Source of the DNA: NAK19 sp034434515 | GTDB taxonomy: Bacteria; Chloroflexota; Anaerolineae; Anaerolineales; UBA4823 | DNA: 49,303 nt | Assembly: GCA_034434515.1 (NCBI GenBank) | Contig: DAOTZA010000121.1 | Coordinates: forward strand, 1 to 49,303 | Direction: 5' to 3' | Shown here: positions 24,872 to 32,158 of the stretch, in pieces | Layout: each line of letters starts with the position of its first letter | Position numbering within the stretch: the first letter of the stretch is position 1 | Made by a program: the position numbers and the translations under genes | The notes under the pieces: model-generated | The model's input: only the letters and a program-made list of their open reading frames with translations | Database searches by the model: none | What the model was told of the DNA's origin: nothing

Positions 24872-26140
24872 CTAACGCAATTCTCGTCCGGTGTAACCGA
24901 GAATATTGCGCGCAACCACCAAGCGATTAATTTGGCCAGTACCTTCATAAATGTCGGTGATCTTGGCATCGCGGAACCATTTTTCTAAAAGAGTATCCCG
25001 CGAGTAACCAATTGGCCCCATTAACTCCAGGGCGCGTTGGGTGATCTTCGTAACCACATCCCCGGCGCGTAGTTTTGCCATCGAAGCCTCTAAAGGATTT
25101 GGTTTACGATTATCTGCCATCCAGACTGCTTTGATCACCAAAAGCCATGCAGATCTCAGCATCACTTCCATGTCAATAATTTCTCTTTCGATGTTGGTCA
25201 GTTTGGAACGGGGCAATCCATAGCGAATCTCAATTCCTTGTTTGGCAAGCAATTCCTTAACTAACTCCACCGTCGCCCGGGCTACACCCACGCCAGTAGC
25301 AGCAACCAGGGGACGCGTCGCATCAAAAGTTGCCATAGCGCCTTTAAATCCCTTACTGGTATCAGGCTGAACTTCCGGGCTACCCAAAATATTTTCAAAT
25401 GGCACTCGGGCATCCTGCAAGACAATGGAAGCCGTATCACTTGCCCGAATGCCCATCTTGTGCTCCAATTTGGTAACTTTTACGCCCGGCGTTCCAGCTT
25501 CGACCACAAAAGAACGCATCCCGGCTCGTCCAGCGCTGGGGTCGATCGTCGCCCAAACTACCACAAAGCCATTGCTCTCCTCGAGAGATTTCTGCCCGGC
25601 GGTAACGAAGATCTTTTCGCCGTTTAGCACCCATTCATTGGTATTTTTGTCTAAAACGGCTGTGGTGCGAATGGCAGACGTATCCGAGCCGCAATGGGGT
25701 TCGGTCATCGCCATGGCAGCAAAAACCGGCTTCTCTTCGCGAAAGCGCGCCAAGAATTTCTGCTTTTGTTCTGGCGTGCCAGCAGCTTCCACCGCCGCAG
25801 CCCCTAGACCTCCACCAGGCGTACAAAGATAGATACCAACATCCCCCCACGAAAGCATCTCCAACATGAAGGCAAGCATTTGATAGCCAATCGGTGGCCG
25901 TTTTTCTGTTTCTTTCTTCTCTTCTGTTTCCTCTCCTTCTTTTTTCTTCTCCGCTGGTGGGGCCAAAGATCCCGCTCCGGTAGCACGCATCGCCATGTGC
26001 ATAAAATTGATGTAATCCCACGGAATTTCGTGTTCATGCTCGTCAAAGTAACGCGAGACGGGGCGCATCATATTTTCAGCCACCGTCTGCAGGACGTAGC
26101 TCTGTTGAGCAATCGGTTTCGGCATCTCAAATTCAATCAT
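24872..26140 (-). CDS. Acyl-CoA dehydrogenase (catalytic Glu present)
   Basis: FAD enzyme for the first step of beta-oxidation. Family marks are AAMAMTEPHCGSDTSAIRTTA, LNGEKIFVTAG, EHKMGIRASDTASIVLQDARVP and a C-terminal YEGTGQINRLVVARNILG in which the Glu is the catalytic base. 422 residues. Unusual is a highly charged Lys/Glu run of about 22 residues (about 62-84, EKKKEGEETEEKKETEKR) inserted between the N-terminal helices, absent from ordinary family members. It lies 16 nt after the second dehydrogenase, which lacks the Glu motif; the two may form one heteromeric enzyme. Confidence 0.93.
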   Translation of the reverse strand: MIEFEMPKPIAQQSYVLQTVAENMMRPVSRYFDEHEHEIPWDYINFMHMAMRATGAGSLAPPAEKKKEGEETEEKKETEKRPPIGYQMLAFMLEMLSWGDVGIYLCTPGGGLGAAAVEAAGTPEQKQKFLARFREEKPVFAAMAMTEPHCGSDTSAIRTTAVLDKNTNEWVLNGEKIFVTAGQKSLEESNGFVVVWATIDPSAGRAGMRSFVVEAGTPGVKVTKLEHKMGIRASDTASIVLQDARVPFENILGSPEVQPDTSKGFKGAMATFDATRPLVAATGVGVARATVELVKELLAKQGIEIRYGLPRSKLTNIEREIIDMEVMLRSAWLLVIKAVWMADNRKPNPLEASMAKLRAGDVVTKITQRALELMGPIGYSRDTLLEKWFRDAKITDIYEGTGQINRLVVARNILGYTGRELR

Positions 26141-26156
26141 CGCTGACCATCCTTTC

Positions 26157-27251
26157 CTAAATCATTCCTAAACCGGTTAGCGTTGCAAAGCCGCGCCCAT
26201 TGCGCATCCATAATTCGACCGGGTGTTCACGAATGTAACCATGCCCTCCTAAGACCTGGACTGCCCGATCCGTAACCATCATCGCCATGTCCATGGCGCC
26301 AATGTGCGCTAAATAGGCTTGTTTGCTGGCGCCTTCCTTGTTATTATCTAACATCCAGGCTGCTTCCCAGGTCAGCAAGCGGATGGCTTCGATCTCGGTT
26401 GCCATCTCAGCCAGCATAAACGCAATGGCTTGCTTTTGAGCAACTTTGACTCCAAAGACCTCCCGTTCTTTGGCATAATCCCGGGAATATTCAAAGGCTG
26501 CTCGACTGACCCCGATTGCCATCGCTGCCATGGCCAGGTGCATCGAGTCGAATATCGGCGCAGGATCATGCCCTTCCGGGCCACCCAGGCGTCGCTCAGC
26601 CGGCACGCCGACATCCTCCAAGGTAACTTTGTAAATCGGCAGGGCATTGATGCCCATTGTCTTCTGACGCTCCCCGATGATTACCCCCGAAGCGTTGCGG
26701 TCAACAATAAACCCTTGTGTTTTGCCATCCAGACTGGCATAGACGATTAGTTGTTCAGCTTCATTGGCGAATGGCACATAAATTTTCTCTCCCCGCAGGA
26801 TGTACCCACCATTTTTCTTTTCCGCAGTGGTGCGCATCTCTAGCAAATCAAAGTCGAAAAAGGGTTCAATGCAGGCTGCAGTGTACGGCTGCCATTCCCC
26901 TTCGGCTATGGGCGGCAGATAGGTTTGTTTTTGCTCTTCGCTTCCACAGGCAAGGATGGGTAAAGCAAACAGGGCTGGGGTCAACACAGCTAAGGTTGCG
27001 GCGAAATCGCCGTAAGCCATTTCCTCCGCAGCGAGAACGCCGGTTAATACCGAATGTTCGCCAAAGCCTCCATAGGCTTCTGGAATCGAGGCTTGCAAGA
27101 CCCCCAGCTCCCATCCCTTCTCGATGACCTCTTTCGGATAGCCAGCCTCCTCATCGGCGTCATGTGCTTTGCGCCTTAAGTCATTGACAGCAAAGCGGTT
27201 GATGGCATCGATCAACATTTTTTGTTCTTCAGAGGGTTCAAACGAATACAT
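26157..27251 (-). CDS. Acyl-CoA dehydrogenase homologue lacking the usual catalytic Glu
   Basis: Acyl-CoA dehydrogenase fold: MYSFEPSEEQKMLIDAINRFA, YGGFGEHSVLTGVLAAEEMAYGD, YILRGEKIYVPFANEAE, EREVFGVKVAQKQAIAFMLAEMATEIEA and VQVLGGHGYIREHPVELWMRN. The chain ends in GFATLTGLGMI and has no YEGT-like motif. At the alternative position used by isovaleryl-CoA dehydrogenase (LDLERL) it reads FDSMHLAM, so that Glu is absent too. The frame opens at 27350, but the ATG at 27251 with AAGGAG six bases upstream gives the normal 364-residue protein. Could be a non-catalytic partner subunit of the dehydrogenase downstream. Confidence 0.88.
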   Translation of the reverse strand: MYSFEPSEEQKMLIDAINRFAVNDLRRKAHDADEEAGYPKEVIEKGWELGVLQASIPEAYGGFGEHSVLTGVLAAEEMAYGDFAATLAVLTPALFALPILACGSEEQKQTYLPPIAEGEWQPYTAACIEPFFDFDLLEMRTTAEKKNGGYILRGEKIYVPFANEAEQLIVYASLDGKTQGFIVDRNASGVIIGERQKTMGINALPIYKVTLEDVGVPAERRLGGPEGHDPAPIFDSMHLAMAAMAIGVSRAAFEYSRDYAKEREVFGVKVAQKQAIAFMLAEMATEIEAIRLLTWEAAWMLDNNKEGASKQAYLAHIGAMDMAMMVTDRAVQVLGGHGYIREHPVELWMRNGRGFATLTGLGMI

Positions 27252-27321
27252 AGGACACTCCTTTTCTTTCGCTGTTTCCGTTCTTCCGTACGGAATAAAA
27301 CATCCTCCTCCCAAGGGAACT

Positions 27322-28338
27322 TTATATGCGGCGATAGCGGATTGGAACAACCCGATGCGTATTCTCTAAATCTTCCAGATTGGCGATTTCGAGCAGGCCG
27401 CGTTGATACAGGTATTCCATATGAGCGCCGGTTTCCTCCAGGGCAAGTAAAACATTGTAGCCCGTCACCTCCCCAAATAATTTGTGCGAGACCTCCGAAA
27501 TGGTATGCGGTTGTTGCAAAATTTCCAAAACTTTTGCTAATCTCTCCTGATGCACCTCCCGAATTTCTTGAATGCGTCTGGGCAAATCAGTTATCGGAGC
27601 TCCATGGCCGCCTAAAGTGATTTCCACATCGCTCGCCCACCTTTCTAGCTTCGTCAAGGATTCAAGGTAATGCCCCAGTCCTGTATAATGGGTCAACCGC
27701 TCAGGGGCTTGATGTGGACTGATATGACTTAGAACCATATCTCCACTAAAAAGTACATTATCCAGCTTCAAAACCACGTGACCTGCGCAATGACCCGGCA
27801 CATGCAGCACTTGAAAGCGACCAATGTGGAAATTTTCTGCTTCGTAGGTGCGATCAACCGTAATGGAGCGTCCCAGGCTTTTGGTGATTCGATAAAGTTC
27901 AAGACAACGCTCCCTTAAGGTGTCACTTGTTCCAGCTTCCACCAAAAACTCTTCTAAATGTTTCGAAACGACTACAATCCGTTCTTCATAGTTGGTCAGG
28001 TTGCGAAGATCCAGTTCATGGATAACCACCTGGGCAGAAGTTTGCTCACGCAGTTGAACACAACCGCCAAAGTGATCGATATGGCCATGGGTGATCAAAA
28101 TCCGATTCAATTGCGAAAGGTCCACTTCTTGACCAAGCAGCTCGCCTGCAGCTTTTAGGCCCGCAATAAGATTCTGGTTGGAGTCGGGCATGCCCGAGCC
28201 GCTGTCAATCAAGGTGAAATTCAGATGGTTCTCCTCTTCAGCCGCTACAAGATAAGCAAAGCCACGCAATATGGGAAAAAGCTGCAAGGGAATGGAGAAG
28301 ACTCTTGCCCCCCCAGAGGTACGAAACTCCTTTAACAT
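27322..28338 (-). CDS. Metallo-beta-lactamase-fold hydrolase
   Basis: Zn-dependent hydrolase fold with ITHGHIDHFGGC (HxHxDH), VPGHCAGHVVL, FSGDMVLSH and LGGHGAPI supplying metal ligands. After about residue 270 a winged-helix-like tail (PHTISEVSHKLFG...ALEETGAHMEYLYQRGLLE) follows, as in LACTB2-like proteins. The reaction is not known; a thioester or lactone hydrolase role fits a fatty-acid operon but is inference. Start: ATG 28338 has GAGGA at 4-5 nt; the ATG at 28353 overlaps the TetR stop. It is the second gene of the operon. Confidence 0.85.
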   Translation of the reverse strand: MLKEFRTSGGARVFSIPLQLFPILRGFAYLVAAEEENHLNFTLIDSGSGMPDSNQNLIAGLKAAGELLGQEVDLSQLNRILITHGHIDHFGGCVQLREQTSAQVVIHELDLRNLTNYEERIVVVSKHLEEFLVEAGTSDTLRERCLELYRITKSLGRSITVDRTYEAENFHIGRFQVLHVPGHCAGHVVLKLDNVLFSGDMVLSHISPHQAPERLTHYTGLGHYLESLTKLERWASDVEITLGGHGAPITDLPRRIQEIREVHQERLAKVLEILQQPHTISEVSHKLFGEVTGYNVLLALEETGAHMEYLYQRGLLEIANLEDLENTHRVVPIRYRRI

Positions 28339-28345
28339 AAAATCC

Positions 28346-28924
28346 TCAGTCATCTTCGCTCTTTCGCCTTTTCAAACCCAGCACAAAAAGGTTCGCACAT
28401 TCCTGTGCCAGTTGAGCTGGAGTTAGCGGGCCGTCTTCGCGATACCAGGTGATCGTCCAATTCATCACCCCTAAGAGAAAGCGGGAAACAAGGGCAACAT
28501 CTGAAACCACAAAGACGCCTTGCTCGGCCCCCTCGACCAAGAGATTGCGCCAAAGAGATTCATACTGATTGCGACGCCGGATGTGCCGCTGACGGTATTC
28601 TGGCTCTAGGGAACGATACTCTAACAGCAACACCGAGGATAAATCCCGCTCTTCCAGCATGATCTGAAGATAAACAAGCATCGCCTGACGCAGCTTTTCC
28701 TCGGGTGCCAAATCCATTGCCAGAACCTTTTCCATCCCTTCGATCAACAAATCCAGCGCTCGATCCAGAAGAGCCAGCAGAATGTCTTGTTTACTATTAA
28801 CGTGATGATAGAGGCTGGCTTTTTGCAGCTTGACCGCATCGGCTATCTCCTGCATTGAAGCGGCATGATAGCCTTTTTGGCGGAAGATTTGCGCCGCGGC
28901 TTCAAGGATTTCGTCGCGAGTCAT
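28346..28924 (-). CDS. TetR-family repressor of the beta-oxidation operon
   Basis: A 192-residue TetR-type regulator. The N-terminal helix-turn-helix is ILEAAAQIFRQKGYHAASMQEIADAVKLQKASLYHHVNSKQDIL; the C-terminal helical ligand domain is similar in style to fatty-acid-responsive FadR/PaaR regulators. It is the first gene of the operon it probably controls; an 18-bp palindrome lies between its promoter and start codon. The inducer is likely a long-chain acyl-CoA, by analogy with other TetR regulators of beta-oxidation genes. Confidence 0.92.
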   Translation of the reverse strand: MTRDEILEAAAQIFRQKGYHAASMQEIADAVKLQKASLYHHVNSKQDILLALLDRALDLLIEGMEKVLAMDLAPEEKLRQAMLVYLQIMLEERDLSSVLLLEYRSLEPEYRQRHIRRRNQYESLWRNLLVEGAEQGVFVVSDVALVSRFLLGVMNWTITWYREDGPLTPAQLAQECANLFVLGLKRRKSEDD

Positions 28925-28933
28925 GAGAGATAC

Positions 28934-28951
28934 CTACCGACCGTTCGGTAG
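28934..28951. promoter_or_regulatory. TetR operator (palindrome)
   Basis: CTACCGACCGTTCGGTAG has 7-bp arms (CTACCGA/TCGGTAG) around a CCGT centre whose CG also matches. It covers the predicted transcription start (about 28949) of the minus-strand promoter, 10 bp upstream of the TetR start codon. Its form resembles operators of fatty-acid TetR regulators. Confidence 0.75.
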
Positions 28952-28955
28952 CTTA

Positions 28956-28984
28956 AGCATAGCAAACTTAATGAAGGTTGTCAA
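28956..28984 (-). promoter_or_regulatory. Promoter of the beta-oxidation operon
   Basis: Minus-strand TTGACA (28979-28984), 17 bp, TATGCT (28956-28961). The start point falls inside the palindrome at 28934-28951. Confidence 0.8.
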
Positions 28985-29007
28985 GTTAAGAGCACATGAG
29001 AAAATAT

Positions 29008-29892
29008 CTACTCGCTGTTCTCAGTTAAAACGATCAGGGGGTCGATTGCCCGAAATTCTCCAGATGTCCGCCATCTAAGGTAGGTTTGACGCTCTTCTTG
29101 GGAAGCTGAGCTGACATAGTATGCCATGCTCGGAAAGATTTGACCTTCTTCTCCAATTCTGATTTCTAGGTGAAGATGAGCAACGCCGGCGTTTCCCGAC
29201 TTCCCTACGATTCCAATCAACTGACAACTCGAAATCGCTTCTCCAATCCCGGATGGATAAAGCTCAGCCAGATGCGCATACAACACATAGAGCGACTCGC
29301 CCTGGCCTAGTTCTAGACTCTCCCTTAACCAGGATGGCACAAGCAAGGCAGGTGTTTCGGTCATTAAGGCATTGCCATAAGGAAAGCGATCCAGAATCAA
29401 AGCAGCAACTTTACCGCCTAGGATCGCTTGAACACCATCGCCAGCAATCGATTCGCGCCCAAATTTTCGGTAGTAAGCAAAATCCACTCCCTGGTGACGA
29501 CCATCCTGCCCTGGTGGCGGTGGATGAAAACCATCGGAAACAATCCCACTGAGCTCACTACGCCCTGCAGAAACAAGCGGGGAACAAATTTCGCTTTCCG
29601 GGATTGGGGTCGGAGAAGGCTCAATTGGGGGAAGAGAGGTCGCCGTCAGAGTTGGACGTAAGGTTAAAGGATTCGGTTGTCTTTGGGAGATTGGGGTACT
29701 GAAAAGTTCGGCAGTTGTCGGGCTCGGGACAAGAAGATCATGCGCTTGAGAAATGCTTTGTCGATTAGAACAACCCGGCAACACAGCCATGAATGCACAC
29801 AAAAGAAAGCAAGCCAGAATCCAATCTGAAGATTTTGCCCTCCACTTGTCAGATTGCTTCGATTTCCCCGAGGATAAAAAGTAATCACCCAT
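29008..29892 (-). CDS. M23/LytM-type peptidase lipoprotein
   Basis: Probable cell-wall or degenerate LytM endopeptidase outside the membrane. N-terminal membrane segment with a lipobox-like LPGC (Cys near 41), a Pro/Thr/Ser-rich linker (about 60-105), then the M23 domain: HQGVDFAYY provides His and Asp, and HLHLEIR is the HxH motif near 230. The middle His region is YVLYAHLAEL. 294 residues. The zinc ligands look present, so it may be active. A weak AAAGG stands before the ATG. Confidence 0.85.
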   Translation of the reverse strand: MGDYFLSSGKSKQSDKWRAKSSDWILACFLLCAFMAVLPGCSNRQSISQAHDLLVPSPTTAELFSTPISQRQPNPLTLRPTLTATSLPPIEPSPTPIPESEICSPLVSAGRSELSGIVSDGFHPPPPGQDGRHQGVDFAYYRKFGRESIAGDGVQAILGGKVAALILDRFPYGNALMTETPALLVPSWLRESLELGQGESLYVLYAHLAELYPSGIGEAISSCQLIGIVGKSGNAGVAHLHLEIRIGEEGQIFPSMAYYVSSASQEERQTYLRWRTSGEFRAIDPLIVLTENSE

Positions 29893-30066
29893 AAACCTTT
29901 ACTGAACGATGTCTATCTTATCATGATTGATTCTATCGAGATTAAGCATGCTCAAAAACACCTCAGATAGAGCCACTAACAATATGTCTCAGAGGCAAGA
30001 TACCCTACCGTATGCATACGAGTTATTCAAAGAAAACGCTTCCGAAGGAAAATCTTGTTTTTGCGC

Positions 30067-30095
30067 TTGTCAGAATAATCTTATTGCGCTATAAT
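30067..30095 (+). promoter_or_regulatory. Promoter of tRNA-Pro
   Basis: TTGTCA (30067-30072), 17 bp, TATAAT (30090-30095), ending 12 nt before the tRNA. Close to perfect consensus. Confidence 0.85.
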
Positions 30096-30107
30096 GCTGC
30101 TTGAGTT

Positions 30108-30182
30108 CGGGGCGTGGCGCAGACCGGCTAGCGCGCTTGCATGGGGTGCAAGAGGCCCTGGGTTCAAATCCCAGCGCCCCGA
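30108..30182 (+). tRNA. tRNA-Pro (anticodon GGG)
   Basis: The acceptor stem CGGGGCG/CGCCCCG has discriminator A. The anticodon arm CTTGC-ATGGGGT-GCAAG gives GGG, and the T arm is CTGGGTTCAAATCCCAG. CCA is not encoded. It reads CCC and CCT, two of the three proline codon types used in the proS leader peptide. Confidence 0.95.
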
Positions 30183-30221
30183 CTAGAAAGGGATAATTTT
30201 CACTCCTTCGTGAAGGTAAAC

Positions 30222-30244
30222 ATCCCCTCGACGCCTGAGGGGAT
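30222..30244 (+). terminator. Probable terminator of tRNA-Pro
   Basis: ATCCCCTC/GAGGGGAT, 8 bp with a 7-nt loop, 40 nt after the tRNA. The tail ATTTCGAT is only moderately U-rich. Confidence 0.5.
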
Positions 30245-30306
30245 ATTTCGATAAAGAAACCCCTTCAGCAAGTAAGTAGAGATGTAGTTGCATCCAAGCC
30301 TGTAGA

Positions 30307-30531
30307 TTAATCCTCCTCGTCCTCCTCTAAAACAGTGAAGCCGATCTTCACGGTTACTTGCCACTGGCCAACGTGATCCTCGTCAATGCGGCCGCGAATC
30401 TCGACCACTTCCAACCATTTCATCTCCCGCACCGTCTTGGCTGCCCGTTTGATGGCATTCTGGACGGCATCATCAACACTCACTGGAGAAGTGCCAGTTA
30501 TTTCAATCATTTTATAAACTGGATTGGACAT
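30307..30531 (-). CDS. Dodecin family flavin-binding protein
   Basis: A small protein forming a dodecameric shell that stores or buffers flavins. The sequence has the dodecin pattern KMIEITGTSPVSVDDAVQNAIKRAAKTV, then the flavin-stacking Trp in REMKWLEVVEIRG and the Gln in GQWQVTVKIGF. The frame opens at 30570, but the ATG at 30531 has AGGAG five bases upstream and gives the family-typical 74 residues. An acidic tail (EEDEED) closes it. The predicted mRNA begins with a strong hairpin. Confidence 0.93.
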   Translation of the reverse strand: MSNPVYKMIEITGTSPVSVDDAVQNAIKRAAKTVREMKWLEVVEIRGRIDEDHVGQWQVTVKIGFTVLEEDEED

Positions 30532-30650
30532 CTTTACTCCTCTCTCAATGCAGAATAAGGTTATCTTCATTTTACTCGAAAATCCTCCCCTTTGAAGATG
30601 GTTGTCGTTTGTTTTGGGTGACAGAAATTCTCAGGCAAACCTAAAGAAAT

Positions 30651-30687
30651 GCAGATGCCCGGGTGAGGGGGGCACCCGGACATCTGC
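30651..30687 (-). other. Strong hairpin at the predicted 5' end of dodecin mRNA
   Basis: GCAGATGCCCGGGTG (30651-30665) and CACCCGGACATCTGC (30673-30687) form a 15-bp stem with one mismatch over a 7-nt G (plus) or C (minus) loop. The dodecin promoter predicts transcription from about 30687, exactly the first base of the stem on the minus strand. Not followed by a clean U-tract. Confidence 0.6.
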
Positions 30688-30693
30688 AAGTTA

Positions 30694-30722
30694 AATATAG
30701 CATAAAATATCAAAAAAATCAA
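30694..30722 (-). promoter_or_regulatory. Promoter of dodecin
   Basis: Minus-strand TTGATT (30717-30722), 17 bp, TATATT (30694-30699) in an AT-rich stretch. A second TATAAT lies at 30727-30732 without a good -35. Confidence 0.6.
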
Positions 30723-30766
30723 GCAAATTATAAAAAAAATTCTCATTGGTTTTTTCCTTGTGTAAA

Positions 30767-30794
30767 TTGACACTTATTGGTAAAATCTTAACTT
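30767..30794 (+). promoter_or_regulatory. Promoter of the liv operon
   Basis: TTGACA (30767-30772), 16 bp, TAACTT (30789-30794). Leaves a leader of about 155 nt before livJ, in which I see no recognised riboswitch. Confidence 0.45.
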
Positions 30795-30954
30795 AAGTAC
30801 TCCCGATTCCGTCCGTCATTCACGTCAGGGAGAAACTTAGAGACAAACATGAACCATTTCGAAAGGAGGTGCGAAAAAAATAAATCCTTCTCAACCTCAT
30901 CTACCGATAAATCAATTTTCGAACGATCTAAATTATCCTTGGAGGAGCTTGAAG

Positions 30955-32094
30955 ATGTCAAAAAGATTCCTATTCATCATTAGCATTCTAATTGTATTGA
31001 GCTTAACTTTGGGTGCCTGTGCACAGCCTAAGCCAACCACCCTCAAAGTTGCTATCCTGGCGCCGTTGAGCGGTGCCGTTCCGACCTTTGGTGTTTCGAC
31101 CCGCGATGGCGCTTTGCTCGCAATTAAGGAATGGAATGCCAAGGGTGGTGTCTTGGGACGCCAGATCGAGGCCGTCGTTGAGGACAGCCAATGCGAAGCT
31201 GATCCAGCGGTGAACGCTGCCAATAAAGTCATCAACCAGGATGGCGTGAAATTCATCGTTGGAGAAGTTTGTTCCAAGGCTTCAATCCCGGTCTCAGAAA
31301 TCGCTGAAGAAAAAGGCATTGTACAGATTAGTCCCACTTCAACAAACCCCAACGTCACCCTGAAAGCTGATGGAAGCACCAAGCAATACGTCTTTCGCGC
31401 TTGCTTCATCGATCCTTTCCAGGGCTTGGTTGGAGCTTCGTTCGCTATTAATGAACTAGGCGCAAAGACCGCTTTCATTATCCTCGATCAGGGTAACGAC
31501 TACGTCCGCGGCCTGGCAGAAAACTTTGAGGAAGCATTCACCGAAAAAGGCGGCCAAATTGTCGGCAAGGAGACCTACACCTCGCAGGATACCGACTTCT
31601 CCGCTATTCTGGCTAAGGTTGCCGAAGCCAAACCCGATGTCGTCTATCTGCCGGATTACTACAATATCGTCAATCTCGTTACTGCCCAGGCTAAAGAGAA
31701 AGGCATTACCGCTCCCTTCCTCGGTGGCGATGGTTGGGACTCAGCAGAGCTCGATCGCGCTGCTGCAGATGGTGGCTATTTCACCAACCATTATTCTGAA
31801 CAAGATACCCGTGAGATCGTGCAACAGTGGGTGAAGAACTATCAGGCCGAATACGGTTCGGTGCCTGACGCGCTGGCAACCCTTGCTTACGATGCCATGA
31901 ATCTCCTCCTGGCTGCTATCCAAAACGCTGGTGTGGATGATCCCGCCAAAGTAAAGGATGCTATGGCAGCCATCAAATGGGAAGCTGTTTCGGGAACCAT
32001 TACGTTCGATCAGTATCATAACCCGATCAAGTCAGCCGTCATCCTTCAGGTTAAAGACGGGCAGGTCAAGTACGTTACCACCGTTGCACCATAG
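30955..32094 (+). CDS. livJ: Branched-chain amino acid-type ABC transporter substrate-binding lipoprotein
   Basis: Captures the substrate outside the membrane for the LivHMGF transporter. Lipoprotein signal peptide with lipobox LGAC (Cys near 21), then a periplasmic-binding type I fold of the LivJ/Leu-Ile-Val class: KVAILAPLSGAVPTFG, GALLAIKEWNAKGGVLGRQIE, FIVGEVCSKASIPVSEIAEEKG, and ALATLAYDAMNLLLAAIQNAG near the end. The ATG at 30955 is 8 nt behind GGAGGA; a TTG at 30949 is too close to it. 379 residues. True ligand (branched-chain amino acid, other amino acid or short amide) cannot be read from sequence. Confidence 0.93.
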   Translation: MSKRFLFIISILIVLSLTLGACAQPKPTTLKVAILAPLSGAVPTFGVSTRDGALLAIKEWNAKGGVLGRQIEAVVEDSQCEADPAVNAANKVINQDGVKFIVGEVCSKASIPVSEIAEEKGIVQISPTSTNPNVTLKADGSTKQYVFRACFIDPFQGLVGASFAINELGAKTAFIILDQGNDYVRGLAENFEEAFTEKGGQIVGKETYTSQDTDFSAILAKVAEAKPDVVYLPDYYNIVNLVTAQAKEKGITAPFLGGDGWDSAELDRAAADGGYFTNHYSEQDTREIVQQWVKNYQAEYGSVPDALATLAYDAMNLLLAAIQNAGVDDPAKVKDAMAAIKWEAVSGTITFDQYHNPIKSAVILQVKDGQVKYVTTVAP

Positions 32095-32111
32095 AGTTGC
32101 TTAGCCTTAAA

Positions 32112-32133
32112 GGGGGGCGAGGGTTCGCCCCCC
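32112..32133 (+). other. GC-rich intercistronic hairpin after livJ
   Basis: GGGGGGCGA/TCGCCCCCC, a 9-bp stem with a 4-nt loop and no U-tract, in the 64-nt gap between the binding-protein gene and the permease gene. It likely protects the livJ mRNA 3' end or lets only part of transcription pass, giving more binding protein than permease. Confidence 0.55.
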
Positions 32134-32158
32134 AAATCCTGTCATGCAGGAATGGAAC

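Noticed and set aside
30567..30773. 68-codon minus-strand ORF upstream of dodecin with a hydrophobic N terminus
   Set aside because: The hydrophobic residues come from the AT-rich promoter and the rest from the GC-rich hairpin; no ribosome site.
30849..30983. 44-codon plus-strand ORF in the liv leader overlapping livJ
   Set aside because: No ribosome site at a proper distance, ends inside livJ, no amino acid bias for branched-chain residues that would suggest an attenuator.
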